Part shown: piece after piece, positions 23,366 to 31,479 of the stretch
How the letters are laid out: every line of letters begins with the position of its first letter
Position numbering within the stretch: position 1 is the first letter of the stretch
From: JAAYDK01 sp964543935
GTDB taxonomy: Bacteria; Spirochaetota; Spirochaetia; Sphaerochaetales; Sphaerochaetaceae
Direction of reading: 5' to 3'
DNA: 33,958 bases
NCBI GenBank assembly: GCA_964543935.1
Contig: CAZJAK010000025.1
Span: forward strand, 1-33,958
The notes under the pieces: generated by a model
What the model was told of the DNA's origin: nothing
Databases searched by the model: none
What the model saw: the letters and a program-made list of their open reading frames with translations, nothing else
Translations under genes and position numbers: made by a program

Positions 23366-24293
23366 CTCCACAGGAAAAAAACATGGTTTGGGGAAGGGCA
23401 TCGGGGCTTTGATGGACGACTATTCCTTCGAAGCGGTCTATCCTCCCATTGGTAACCAAGGTGGACAGCAAGATAGCCGTCAACGGTTGGAATGGATGGA
23501 TATCAATAAAGTCCACCCCAATCCGAACCAACCGCGCAAGCAATTCGACCCCGAAACCTTGGAAGAATTGGCCGAATCGATTCGTAGCCAAGGTATCCTG
23601 CAACCCTTGCTGGTGGAGAAATCGGGCGATGAGGAATATGTGATCATTGCCGGTGAACGACGTTATCGGGCCGCACTCACGGTAGGTTTGGATAAAATTC
23701 CTGTTATCATCAAGAGTTTTTCCGAAGTGCAACGACTTGAAGTATCTTTGATCGAGAATATCCAAAGAGAAAATCTCAATCCGATTGAAGAGGCGAGGGC
23801 TTATGTGTATCTGTTGGAGCAAGCTGAGATTAAACAAGAAGACTTGGCCCAACGGGTCGGGAAAAAACGCTCAACCATCGCCAATGCCATCCGGTTGTTG
23901 CAACTTCCTTCCACCATGCAGGACTCGTTGATGAAGGGAGAATTCTCAGCCGGTCATGCCAGGGCGCTTCTTTCAGTGGTGAATCCGGCAGACCAGGTTG
24001 TCCTATACCGAAAAATCATCGAAGACGGATTGTCGGTTCGAAGTGCCGAGAAACTCGCCAACGAACTGAATCTCGGTAAAAGGGCCGCCAACTTGAAGCG
24101 GCCGCTTAAACAGACGATGAAGAGTGCCGACATCCTGGCGATTGAAAGTAAATTCCTGGAAGTATTGGGTACCCGGGTTGAACTCAAGGGGAACCTTCAA
24201 AGGGGTAAGCTCGAGATATCGTATCACTCACTGGAAGATTTGGAGCGTCTGTATGGCATCCTGTCTCCAGAAGACAATTTGCTTGGAATGTGA
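23358..24293 (+). CDS. parB: Chromosome partitioning protein ParB (Spo0J)
   Basis: CTP-dependent DNA clamp that loads at parS and spreads. The 311-residue product starts at GTG 23358 (MSNSTGKKHGLGKGIGAL), with GGAGG 9 nt upstream inside the parA end. The GLGKG(I)GAL motif at the N-terminus is the ParA-stimulating segment of chromosomal ParBs. The CTP-binding motif is GERRYRAA near residue 97. A central helix-turn-helix spans about 150-180 (QEDLAQRVGKKRSTIANAIRLL, split at residue 165). A C-terminal dimerisation domain follows. The gap to the next gene is 20 nt. Confidence 0.97.
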   Translation: MSNSTGKKHGLGKGIGALMDDYSFEAVYPPIGNQGGQQDSRQRLEWMDINKVHPNPNQPRKQFDPETLEELAESIRSQGILQPLLVEKSGDEEYVIIAGERRYRAALTVGLDKIPVIIKSFSEVQRLEVSLIENIQRENLNPIEEARAYVYLLEQAEIKQEDLAQRVGKKRSTIANAIRLLQLPSTMQDSLMKGEFSAGHARALLSVVNPADQVVLYRKIIEDGLSVRSAEKLANELNLGKRAANLKRPLKQTMKSADILAIESKFLEVLGTRVELKGNLQRGKLEISYHSLEDLERLYGILSPEDNLLGM

Positions 24294-24313
24294 ATAAATT
24301 AAAGGAAATATAG

Positions 24314-25261
24314 ATGAGTAAAGAAAATAACGATGGTCTTTATGCCCATATCACTACAACGCGCGGGCAAGTTTCCATCCGTCTCGAGTTTGACAAGACT
24401 CCCATGACGGTTTCGAATTTCGTGGGTTTGGCAGAGGGGGCACTGAACCTGAAAAGCCCGGGTACGCCATATTATGACGGTCTGAAATTCCATCGGGTCA
24501 TCCCCGATTTCATGGTCCAAGGCGGGGATCCGGTCGGTAATGGTACTGGGGGGCCGGGGTACAGCTTTCCCGATGAGTTCCATGACGAACTTAAGCACAG
24601 CGGCCCCGGTATCGTGTCGATGGCCAACGCTGGACCTGGTACCAACGGCAGCCAATTCTTCATCACGCATGTGAAAACCCCCTGGTTGGATGGCAAACAT
24701 ACTGTTTTCGGACAGGTGGTGGAAGGGCAGGATGTCATCGATGCCATTCAGCAGGGCGACCTTATGCAATCCGTGCGGATCGAGCGAAAAGGCCAAGCTG
24801 CCCAAGCGTTCACCGTCACCAAGGAGAGCTTCGCCGAGCATGTCTTGAACGTGCAGAAAGCCAATCAAGAGAAATCAAAGCAGGCCGTGAAAGCACTTGA
24901 ACGGGAGTTGTCGAACCGCTGGCCCGATGCAAAGCAAACCGCTTCTGGCTTGCGGTATGTTGTGTTGAAAGAGGGTGTCGGCACCGCCAAACCAAAGATG
25001 GGGACCAATGTCACTGTCCATTACACCGGAACATTGCTCAATGGAAAGATGTTCGATAGCTCGGTCCATCGGGGAGAGCCGGCCGTTTTTGCAGTCGGTC
25101 AAGTGATAGAAGGGTGGAACGAAGCTCTCGTTACGATGAAAAAAGGGGAGAAACGCACCTTGATCATTCCCCCGGCATTGGGGTACGGGGAACAAGGCTA
25201 TCCCGGTGTGATCCCGCCCCATTCGTACCTGATTTTCGACGTGGAACTGCTCGACTTCTAG
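24314..25261 (+). CDS. Dual-family immunophilin: cyclophilin domain fused to FKBP domain
   Basis: Two unrelated peptidyl-prolyl isomerase domains in one 315-residue chain. Residues about 8-160 are a cyclophilin. The catalytic Arg lies in FHRVIPDFMVQGGDP, followed by NGSQFFITHVKTPWLDGKHTVFG (read as NGSQFFI and WLDGKHTVFG), which includes the drug-binding Trp. A charged helical linker (about 165-215, Lys/Glu/Gln-rich) leads to an FKBP domain at about 218-315, with VTVHYTGTL, VIEGWNEAL and ALGYGEQG. There is no signal peptide, so it is predicted cytosolic. AAAGGA precedes ATG 24314. It lies in the parAB-radA operon, 14 nt before radA. Cyclophilin-first fusions are rare and have been reported from a few bacteria, spirochaetes among them as I recall. 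Confidence 0.93.
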   Translation: MSKENNDGLYAHITTTRGQVSIRLEFDKTPMTVSNFVGLAEGALNLKSPGTPYYDGLKFHRVIPDFMVQGGDPVGNGTGGPGYSFPDEFHDELKHSGPGIVSMANAGPGTNGSQFFITHVKTPWLDGKHTVFGQVVEGQDVIDAIQQGDLMQSVRIERKGQAAQAFTVTKESFAEHVLNVQKANQEKSKQAVKALERELSNRWPDAKQTASGLRYVVLKEGVGTAKPKMGTNVTVHYTGTLLNGKMFDSSVHRGEPAVFAVGQVIEGWNEALVTMKKGEKRTLIIPPALGYGEQGYPGVIPPHSYLIFDVELLDF

Positions 25262-25275
25262 GAGATTGAAAGCCG

Positions 25276-26643
25276 ATGAAGGAATTGACCACCCGCTTCG
25301 CCTGTACGAGTTGTGGCCGAATCGAGACAAAATGGCTCGGCCGCTGCCCCGATTGTGGGTCGTGGAACTCGTTTGTCGAAGAGGTGGTCAAGAAAACCGA
25401 GAAAAGTGCCAAGGCTCAGTTAGTTAGCGATACTAACAAACAACAACCCATTTCACTGTCTAAAGTTACTGTAGCACCGGATGTGCGGCTATCGACCGGA
25501 ATATCCGAGTTGGACAGGGTTTTGGGAGGCGGTGCGATGCGTGGTTCGACCATCTTGCTGGGTGGCGAACCGGGCATTGGGAAATCGACGTTGATGTTGC
25601 AGATGTTGGCTGCCAGCAAAGCAGGCCGCTTGTTGTATGTATCGGGTGAGGAGTCGCCATCAAATGTGCGGTTGCGCTCCGACCGGCTTGAATTGGACGT
25701 GGCGTCGATCACATTGTTTTGCGACACGCGCCTTGAGGAGCTGCTCAAGACGATGGACAAGCTCAAGCCGGACATGATGGTGGTCGATTCGTTACAGACC
25801 CTTGCATCGGCCGACATCCCCTCCATGGCCGGGTCGGTGAACCAGATCAGGGTGTGCAGCATGGAGCTGTCCGATGCAGCCCGTCGGCTGGGGACAGCCT
25901 TGTTCCTGGTGGGACACGTCACCAAGGATGGCCAGATAGCCGGTCCCAAGGTGATCGAGCACATTGTCGACACGGTGCTGTATTTCGACCAAGCCGACAC
26001 CGGTGTCCGTATCGTCCGTTCCTCGAAAAACCGTTTCGGAACAGTGGATGAGATCGGTATTTTCCTCATGGGCGAGAAAGGGTTGACAGCGGTCAAGGAC
26101 CCTTCCGGATTCTTCCTTGGCGAGCGTAAAAGTGGTCACCTGCCACCCGGAATCGCTTATGCAGCGGTGGTGGAGGGCAGTCGGACCTTTTTGGTCGAGA
26201 TCCAAGCCTTGGCAGTCGAAGCCAAAAGCGGTTTCTCACGCATATACTCGGAACGGATCGACACAGCCAGGGTCCAACGGGTGGCGGCTGTCTTGGAACG
26301 GCATGCCGGCCTCGGATTGTCGCGCTACGACGTGTATGTGAACGTAGCCGGAGGCATCAGGTTGAGCGAAGTGGCCATCGAGTTCCCGTTGGCGCTGGCC
26401 CTTTATTCGGCTGTAGTCTCGAAACCCCTCCCTGAAAAATTGGTTTCTTTCGGGGAACTCAGCTTAGCCGGAGAAATCCGTCCGGTCGGTTTCCCAGACC
26501 GGCGCGAGAAAGGCGCTTATGAGATGGGTTTTAAAACCTTGTTGGTCTCAGCAGGATCGACTTCCCTAGGGCCTACTTACATCAAGACCTTTTCATTCAA
26601 CAGGATAGCTGAAGCCATTGACTTTGTAGGGACTCCTAACTAA
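25276..26643 (+). CDS. radA: DNA repair protein RadA (Sms)
   Basis: RecA-like, DnaB-type motor involved in recombination branch processing. The product is 455 residues. An N-terminal C4 zinc finger (C10, C13, C24, C27 in FACTSC and GRCPDCG) is followed by a short linker. The RecA-like core has Walker A GGEPGIGKST, and the RadA-specific motif is KNRFG. A C-terminal Lon-like domain (about 290-450) follows. Start ATG 25276 lies 14 nt after the immunophilin stop, with GGAG 11 nt before it. The linker codons near 25415-25475 are more AT-rich than the rest. No good terminator is seen after it. Confidence 0.96.
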   Translation: MKELTTRFACTSCGRIETKWLGRCPDCGSWNSFVEEVVKKTEKSAKAQLVSDTNKQQPISLSKVTVAPDVRLSTGISELDRVLGGGAMRGSTILLGGEPGIGKSTLMLQMLAASKAGRLLYVSGEESPSNVRLRSDRLELDVASITLFCDTRLEELLKTMDKLKPDMMVVDSLQTLASADIPSMAGSVNQIRVCSMELSDAARRLGTALFLVGHVTKDGQIAGPKVIEHIVDTVLYFDQADTGVRIVRSSKNRFGTVDEIGIFLMGEKGLTAVKDPSGFFLGERKSGHLPPGIAYAAVVEGSRTFLVEIQALAVEAKSGFSRIYSERIDTARVQRVAAVLERHAGLGLSRYDVYVNVAGGIRLSEVAIEFPLALALYSAVVSKPLPEKLVSFGELSLAGEIRPVGFPDRREKGAYEMGFKTLLVSAGSTSLGPTYIKTFSFNRIAEAIDFVGTPN

Positions 26644-26772
26644 CAAGGGAGGCCGCTTCCTTTGCAACGATCGTATCCCTCGTAGCACGGTGATCGATAG
26701 CTGTGGGCATGACCAGAGCACAAACGATGCTGAATGGGGTCAAGCGCTCTTGTAGTTGGTTAGTAAGTGAGC
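26644..26772. other. Intergenic gap between convergent radA and traB-like gene
   Basis: 129 bp with no ORF. It contains imperfect inverted repeats (AAGGGAG/CTTCCTT at about 26645-26663 and TTGGTTAG/CTAACTAA at about 26757-26780). Neither has a T-tract, so I do not call an intrinsic terminator. Confidence 0.4.
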
Positions 26773-27975
26773 CTAACTAAGGTTGAGCTTCGAAATGAGC
26801 AGTGGGAAAGCGATGAATGTGCCGATCGAGGCGAAGATGCTGGTGGTCATGAAGATCAGCAAGGTATGGATGATGCGGTTCTTGAACCAACCCTTGAAGG
26901 TGGCGATATCGTTGGTGATCCCCTCGAAATCCTTCACGCGCGGTTTGCGTACCGAGGCCTCGACGATACCGGCCACCATGCCGACTCCGATGGTCGGATT
27001 CAAGGCGGTTACAGGTGCGGCCAGCATCGAGAGCACGATGGTGGCCGGGTGGGCCATCGAGAGGAGTGCCGCCACTCCGGTGAGGGTTGCGTTCAAACCA
27101 AACCAATAGAGGAACATGGTCAACCCACCTTCCCAACCAGTTCGCATGAAACCGAGCGCTATGATGGCGAGCAAGGCGACCACGATAAGCCAAGAGAAGA
27201 CCTTGCCGGCCGGCGAGGCTTTGGGAAGGTAACTCAATGAGGATGTGTCGGGTTGCACCTCCTGTGCATCGAGCTTGCGCAGGTGCTCCACCAAGCCTGG
27301 CACATGGCCGGCCCCCACGACAGCCACGATGTTGCTCCCCTCGGCTTGATGGATGCTCGTTGCCAAAAATTGGTCGCGTTCGTCGATCAATACCCGTTTG
27401 ATTGTCGGCAATTCCTTGGCCATCTCCTCGAGCATCGATTGGAGGATGTCGGTCTCCTTGAGTTTTTCAATGTCCTCGTTGCTGATCTTCTCGTTGGAGA
27501 AGATCGAGGAGACGAGCACCGTGATCAGCTTCATCTTGTTATACAAGCTCGACAGGCGCCAGGCCCGCTTGAAGGTCGTCTGGATTTCACGATCGCACAA
27601 CGACAACGGAATGCCCTTTTGTTCGGCCAAACGGGCTGCCCCCATGATTTCGTCGCCGGGTTGCACCCCCATCTGCTCGCCCAACCGTTTCTGGTACGAG
27701 GAGAGGGCCATGTTGGCCAACATTAAAAAGCCCTTGTTTTCCTTAAGGAGCGTTTTGAGGTCGAGTTCTTCCCATCCCTTGTCGTTACGCCGGTTCTGGT
27801 AGCGCCCGTTGTCAAGTTCCACGCAAATGCGGTCGGGAGCAATCTCGTCGATCGTCCGTTCGACCTCGTCGACACTCTCTTGGGAGACGTGTGCCGTCCC
27901 GATCAAGGTGAGTCGCCTTCCGTCGCTGAACGTGATGGTCTGTTTGTTGGCACTGGTCTTATCGATGGTGAGCAT
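26773..27975 (-). CDS. TraB/PrgY (GumN-like) family membrane protein
   Basis: 400 residues. The N-terminal cytosol- or periplasm-facing TraB domain (about 10-230) has the hallmark GTAHVS, a conserved CVELDNGRYQ segment and GAGHVPG. These resemble the putative metal-binding motifs of the Tiki/TraB hydrolase superfamily. Three to four hydrophobic segments fill the C-terminal third (WLIVVALLAIIALGF, then two long stretches and IIHTLLIFMTTSIFASIGTF). Enterococcal PrgY/TraB limits pheromone signalling, but the role of chromosomal homologues is unknown. The frame is open far upstream (to 28638), but ATG 27975 has GGAGG 4 nt before it and its own promoter, and the rest is antisense to the next gene. 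Confidence 0.88.
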   Translation of the reverse strand: MLTIDKTSANKQTITFSDGRRLTLIGTAHVSQESVDEVERTIDEIAPDRICVELDNGRYQNRRNDKGWEELDLKTLLKENKGFLMLANMALSSYQKRLGEQMGVQPGDEIMGAARLAEQKGIPLSLCDREIQTTFKRAWRLSSLYNKMKLITVLVSSIFSNEKISNEDIEKLKETDILQSMLEEMAKELPTIKRVLIDERDQFLATSIHQAEGSNIVAVVGAGHVPGLVEHLRKLDAQEVQPDTSSLSYLPKASPAGKVFSWLIVVALLAIIALGFMRTGWEGGLTMFLYWFGLNATLTGVAALLSMAHPATIVLSMLAAPVTALNPTIGVGMVAGIVEASVRKPRVKDFEGITNDIATFKGWFKNRIIHTLLIFMTTSIFASIGTFIAFPLLISKLNLS

Positions 27976-27994
27976 GGTTCCTCCGCACCAGCTT

Positions 27995-28023
27995 ACTATA
28001 GCCATGAAGTCCCAAAGGTACAA
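27995..28023 (-). promoter_or_regulatory. sigma-70 promoter of the traB-like gene
   Basis: On the minus strand, TTGTAC (28018-28023), exactly 17 nt, and TATAGT (27995-28000). The leader is about 13-15 nt and carries GGAGG, so initiation is of the ordinary type. Confidence 0.6.
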
Positions 28024-28052
28024 GAAGTCGCTTGAGCAAGTTCCGCTATTCA

Positions 28053-28066
28053 TATACTGTGCAGGC
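28053..28066 (+). promoter_or_regulatory. -10 element 8 nt before the LysO-family start
   Basis: TATACT (28053-28058), 8 nt, ATG 28067, no Shine-Dalgarno. A TTGAGC candidate -35 (28032-28037) is 15 nt upstream, as in the arrangement before 7805. Confidence 0.4.
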
Positions 28067-28987
28067 ATGCAGACCATCCAGTACCTCTTCACCTTGTTCG
28101 CCAGTCTGGGATTGGGAGCTTTGACAGCCAAGTTTGTGGGCCGTGATCTGTTCCACCGGTTTGTTGCGCTTTCGCTCGATCTGGTCTTGTACCTGTTGTT
28201 GTTCTTCATGGGAGTGAACACCGGCAGCCTGCCCGATATCGCACAACAACTGGCGACCATGGGGCTGCAATCGCTTCTGGCGACCGTGGCGGTCCTCGTC
28301 GGTTGTCTTGCCGTGGGAGCTCTGTGCGGTCCTTTGATGAGGCGCTTGGTGGGGACCAACGGGGCCCATCGGGGCCAACAGGTTTCATGGAAGCGATTGA
28401 AGACCCCCTTCGTGCTCGTCGCCATCGTCGGCCTCGGCATGGTGCTTTCCATGTCTACCGAATGGTTCGGCTGGTTCGACACAGCCATCGTGACGGCTTT
28501 GCTGTATGTCTTGTTGTTCCTGTCAGGCATGCAGATGGTCCAGAACCGGGTCAACCTCGTCCCGCTGTTGCGCTCCCCGTTGTTGCTGGTCGTCCCGTTG
28601 CTGACCTTGGCCGGAACATATGCCGGAGCCTTGGCCATCCCGTTGTTCTCCGACTATTCGTTACGCGAGTCGTTGACGTTGGTCTCGGGTTTCGGGTGGT
28701 ACACCCTGTCGGGAGTGATGATCAGCGACTTGGGCAACCCAGCCCTCGGAACGGTGTCGTTTCTCAGCAACCTGTTCAGGGAATCGGCTTCGTTTTTCCT
28801 CATTCCCGCTTTATCCGCCATCGGGGCTCCGGTGCATCATGCGGTAAGCATCGCCGGAGCGACCAGCATGGACGTTACTTTGCCGTTGTTGCGCAAGAGC
28901 TATTCGGAGACCATCGTGCCGTTGGCGATCGTGCATGGGTGCATCATGACGTTGCTGGCTCCGGTTTTCATTCCGCTGTGGTATTGA
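28067..28987 (+). CDS. LysO-family (DUF340) lysine exporter-like membrane protein
   Basis: Integral membrane protein of 306 residues, close to E. coli LysO (YbjE, 299 residues), which exports L-lysine and its toxic analogue. Eight or more hydrophobic segments are spread over the whole length. The family hallmark GFGWYTLSGVMISD near residue 220 is well conserved, followed by NLFRESASFFLIP and AGATSMDVTLPLL. A longer frame opens at 27809, but that part is antisense to the traB-like gene and lacks membrane character. ATG 28067 fits the family length. Its tail overlaps the tail of the convergent unknown gene by 20 bp. Substrate specificity beyond the family is inferred. Confidence 0.85.
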   Translation: MQTIQYLFTLFASLGLGALTAKFVGRDLFHRFVALSLDLVLYLLLFFMGVNTGSLPDIAQQLATMGLQSLLATVAVLVGCLAVGALCGPLMRRLVGTNGAHRGQQVSWKRLKTPFVLVAIVGLGMVLSMSTEWFGWFDTAIVTALLYVLLFLSGMQMVQNRVNLVPLLRSPLLLVVPLLTLAGTYAGALAIPLFSDYSLRESLTLVSGFGWYTLSGVMISDLGNPALGTVSFLSNLFRESASFFLIPALSAIGAPVHHAVSIAGATSMDVTLPLLRKSYSETIVPLAIVHGCIMTLLAPVFIPLWY

Positions 28988-29432
28988 CAAGGGGTGTGAG
29001 CAACTGGACGACGACCTCGAACGGACGTTCCTTGAACAGCCGGATGAAGAAATCGCTGTATGGTTTCGTCCAGTCGATGGCGGCTGCCAGGAAATTGGCT
29101 ACCACCGGTTCCAAAGCGGCTCCTTGAGATGGCGTCCATTGCAGTTGTCTGAAACGATAATCCCCGGCGGCTATGGTGAAGTGGCTCGTTTGGTCAGCCT
29201 GGATTTCCTTCATGAGGGAGTAGGCGGCTTTCAAAGGCTGCCTGACGAGCAATTCGTCGGTCGGAACTGCTCGGCACGCCAAGCACGCGTCGGTTGCTGG
29301 AGGTAGGTTGTCCAGACATTCCAAGAGAGTGTCGAAACCGAGGGCGCAAGTTGCATCGGGCTGGACGGGGACCTCATGCCGGTATGGCAAAGTCTGTTGA
29401 AGGTGGAGTATCATGTCGGCAGATTCGTTCAT
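28968..29432 (-). CDS. Hypothetical protein, 154 residues
   Basis: I do not recognise this family. The product starts MNESADMILHLQQ. It has no signal peptide or membrane segment and contains three cysteines, two in the segment ACLACRAVP (a single CxxC). The C-terminal half is mixed hydrophobic and aromatic (WTKPYSDFFIRLFKERPFEVV). Coding is supported by the codon pattern, by the promoter exactly 6 nt before ATG 29432, and by the fit between neighbours: it overlaps the exporter's end by 20 bp and its start is 12 bp from the start of the divergent hydrolase gene. The open frame continues upstream to 29657, but that part is antisense to the hydrolase. Confidence 0.65.
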   Translation of the reverse strand: MNESADMILHLQQTLPYRHEVPVQPDATCALGFDTLLECLDNLPPATDACLACRAVPTDELLVRQPLKAAYSLMKEIQADQTSHFTIAAGDYRFRQLQWTPSQGAALEPVVANFLAAAIDWTKPYSDFFIRLFKERPFEVVVQLLTPLVNTTAE

Positions 29433-29444
29433 GGGGGCAGTGTA
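29433..29444 (-). promoter_or_regulatory. -10 element of the hypothetical gene, predicted leaderless
   Basis: On the minus strand, TACACT (29439-29444) is followed by GCCCCC and ATG 29432. A partial -35 (TGTACA) lies 17 nt upstream inside the divergent gene. The -10 box abuts the GTG start codon of that gene (29445). Confidence 0.45.
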
Positions 29445-30152
29445 GTGGAATCGAATTCCAATGTACAGTACGAGCTTGTCAGGATAGCCGGCAAACGGCG
29501 CATGACCATACGGGTCACTTCCGATGCCCAAGTGGTCGTGACAGCCGGCACCAGGTTCAGCCCTGCCCAGGTCGATGCGTTCGTACAGTCCCACCGCACA
29601 TGGATTGACAAGAAGCGGGCTTTCATGGAAAGCCTTCCACCGGCATTGCCGCCACATGAGTGGACCGATGGGGAACAGCTTGTGCTGTTCGACCGTTTTG
29701 TCAAGCTGGCTGTCTCACAAGGCCGGCCGAATGCAGTCGTGCGGGTAGGGGATGTCCTGCAGGTGACTGTCGGCAAACCGGGACCCTCCACGGTCCGCAA
29801 AGCAGTTGTGGGGTACTACGCCACAGTGGGAGAGCAAACCTATCGGCCATTGGTGGACAGATGGTGCCGCACCCTCGCCTTGGCGCCCCAGTCGTGGCCG
29901 CGTTCAGTCTCGATGGCCGCGTTTCCGGTCCGCATGGGCAGTTGTTCCAAACTTGGCGATATCAAGTTCGCCCTGCGTTCGCTGATGCTTCCCCCCGACC
30001 TGATCGAGTATCTTGCCCTTCATGAGACGGCCCACTTGGTCCACTTCGACCATGGGCGTTCGTTCAAGGCTGTTTTGGACGAGCATATGCCCGATTGGCG
30101 CGAACGCCGCCGGCGGTTGACGCTCCTTTATAAGCGTTGTTCCGCATTGTGA
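29445..30152 (+). CDS. YgjP/SprT-like zinc metallohydrolase (DUF45, M48-related)
   Basis: 235-residue protein of the YgjP-like family. The zinc-binding gluzincin-type motif is HETAHLVHFDHGRSF, matching HExxH followed by a third His. It is preceded by the typical RMGSCSKLGDIKF and the N-terminal beta region KRRMTIRVTSDAQVVV. Cellular role and substrate of the family are poorly known. The start is uncertain. GTG 29445 matches family length and alignment, but only a weak G-rich sequence precedes it; ATG 29376 is also open but would lie deep inside the divergent gene. Confidence 0.85.
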   Translation: MESNSNVQYELVRIAGKRRMTIRVTSDAQVVVTAGTRFSPAQVDAFVQSHRTWIDKKRAFMESLPPALPPHEWTDGEQLVLFDRFVKLAVSQGRPNAVVRVGDVLQVTVGKPGPSTVRKAVVGYYATVGEQTYRPLVDRWCRTLALAPQSWPRSVSMAAFPVRMGSCSKLGDIKFALRSLMLPPDLIEYLALHETAHLVHFDHGRSFKAVLDEHMPDWRERRRRLTLLYKRCSAL

Positions 30153-30215
30153 CGGATGCTGGATTTCCAGCCAATTCCAATGCTGCGGGACAACTACCAT
30201 CTGAAAGGTTGTTAT

Positions 30216-30223
30216 GGTATAGT
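30216..30223 (+). promoter_or_regulatory. extended -10 promoter of fprA
   Basis: TGGTATAGT (30215-30223) is an extended -10 (TGn plus TATAGT). No convincing -35 is present. The leader would be about 20 nt and contains AGGAGGAG before ATG 30250. Confidence 0.4.
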
Positions 30224-30249
30224 GATGCTCACATCGCAGGAGGAGTATC

Positions 30250-31479
30250 ATGAAGCCCGACATGTTGGCCCAAGACATATATCGCGTTCATGCCCGTATC
30301 GGCACCAGGGACTTGTTCGAGGGGATTTGGCCGTTGCCCAACGGCGTCCTGTTGAATTCCTATGTCGTCCAAGGTTCCCGCAAGACTGCCTTGATCGACT
30401 TGGTCAAAGATTGGGAAGGTGCGGTCGATGAGATTTCCGACCAAGTCAAGCAACTTGGCTTGCGGTTGCAGGACATCGACTACCTGATTTTGAACCACAT
30501 GGAGCCCGACCATACCGGATCGTTGGCCAGGATGAAAGCGGAAAACCCCCGTCTTGAAATCCTGTGCACAAAAAAAGCGGTTCCGATGGTCAAGGAATTT
30601 TATGGTATCGAAGAAGGGGTCCGTGCGGTGGCCACCGGCGACAGTCTCGACCTGGGCGGTAAAGTGCTGCAGTTCGTCGAAGCTCCCAACATCCACTGGC
30701 CCGAGACGATGATGACCTATGAGCCGCACTCGGGAATCCTGTTCTCGTGCGACGCCTTTGGTTCGTTTGGCCGTTATGAACATTGCTTCGATGATGAATT
30801 GACCGCTGAGGAATGGGCTTTGTTGATACCTGAGACGGAACGGTATTACGCCAACATCGTCTCGTCGTTCTCGACCTTTGTCTTGCGGGGAATCGAGAAG
30901 CTTTCCTCGTTGAAGATTTCCATGGTGGCTCCGAGCCACGGTATCGTATGGCGCCACGATCCCCATCGGGTTATCGAGCTCTATCGGGATTTGGCTACAT
31001 GCATGGACAATCCTCGGAAGGCAGAGATCACCTTGATCTACAGCAGCATGTACGGCAATACCGCCGCCCTGGTCGATCCCATCCGCCAGACGGTTCAGGA
31101 GCACCATGTCACGCTGCATGTGCACGAGGTCCCGCGCGACCACGCCTCGTTCGTGTTGGCTTCGGCCTGGCGCTCCTCTGGCTTGATTATCGGCATGCCG
31201 ACCTACGAGTACCGCATGTTTCCGCCAATGTACCATGTCTTGGACATCCTCGAACGCAGCCATGTCAATAAACGCAAAGTCATGCGGTTCGGTTCATTCG
31301 GGTGGTCGGGCGGAGCACAAAAACAATTCGACCCGTTCGTGCAAGCACTCGGATGGGACTGTCTGGGAGTAGTGGAATATCAAGGAGCCCCCAAGGATTT
31401 GCATACGGCTAAGGCGGTCGAATTGGCTGCCCAGTTGGCTAAGGCGGTAAAGGTACAAGCACAACAGGATGGTGAGTAA
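30250..31479 (+). CDS. fprA: Flavodiiron protein (A-type, FprA), O2/NO reductase
   Basis: Cytosolic enzyme that reduces O2 to water or NO to N2O, protecting anaerobes. The 409-residue product has an N-terminal metallo-beta-lactamase-like domain. Its di-iron ligands are H83, E85, D87 and H88 in LNHMEPDHTG, followed by the later HWPETM, SCDAFGSFG and APSHGIVWR segments. The C-terminal flavodoxin domain (from about 255) binds FMN through YSSMYGNTAAL. There is no rubredoxin or flavin-reductase extension, so it is the simple class and needs a separate electron donor. An excellent AGGAGGAG precedes the ATG. The downstream diguanylate cyclase overlaps its end by 11 nt. Confidence 0.95.
   Translation: MKPDMLAQDIYRVHARIGTRDLFEGIWPLPNGVLLNSYVVQGSRKTALIDLVKDWEGAVDEISDQVKQLGLRLQDIDYLILNHMEPDHTGSLARMKAENPRLEILCTKKAVPMVKEFYGIEEGVRAVATGDSLDLGGKVLQFVEAPNIHWPETMMTYEPHSGILFSCDAFGSFGRYEHCFDDELTAEEWALLIPETERYYANIVSSFSTFVLRGIEKLSSLKISMVAPSHGIVWRHDPHRVIELYRDLATCMDNPRKAEITLIYSSMYGNTAALVDPIRQTVQEHHVTLHVHEVPRDHASFVLASAWRSSGLIIGMPTYEYRMFPPMYHVLDILERSHVNKRKVMRFGSFGWSGGAQKQFDPFVQALGWDCLGVVEYQGAPKDLHTAKAVELAAQLAKAVKVQAQQDGE

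Noticed and set aside
25415..26780. Recurring TTAGTTAG/CTAACTAA sequences in the radA linker (about 25418), at the radA stop (about 26637) and near the traB-like stop (about 26757-26780)
   Set aside because: Short, imperfect, differently spaced copies; one is coding, and no element boundary or target duplication is visible. Probably chance plus stop-codon context.
27976..28638. N-terminal extension of the TraB-like frame by 221 residues
   Set aside because: Antisense to the exporter gene, no family similarity, and a good promoter plus GGAGG sit directly before ATG 27975.
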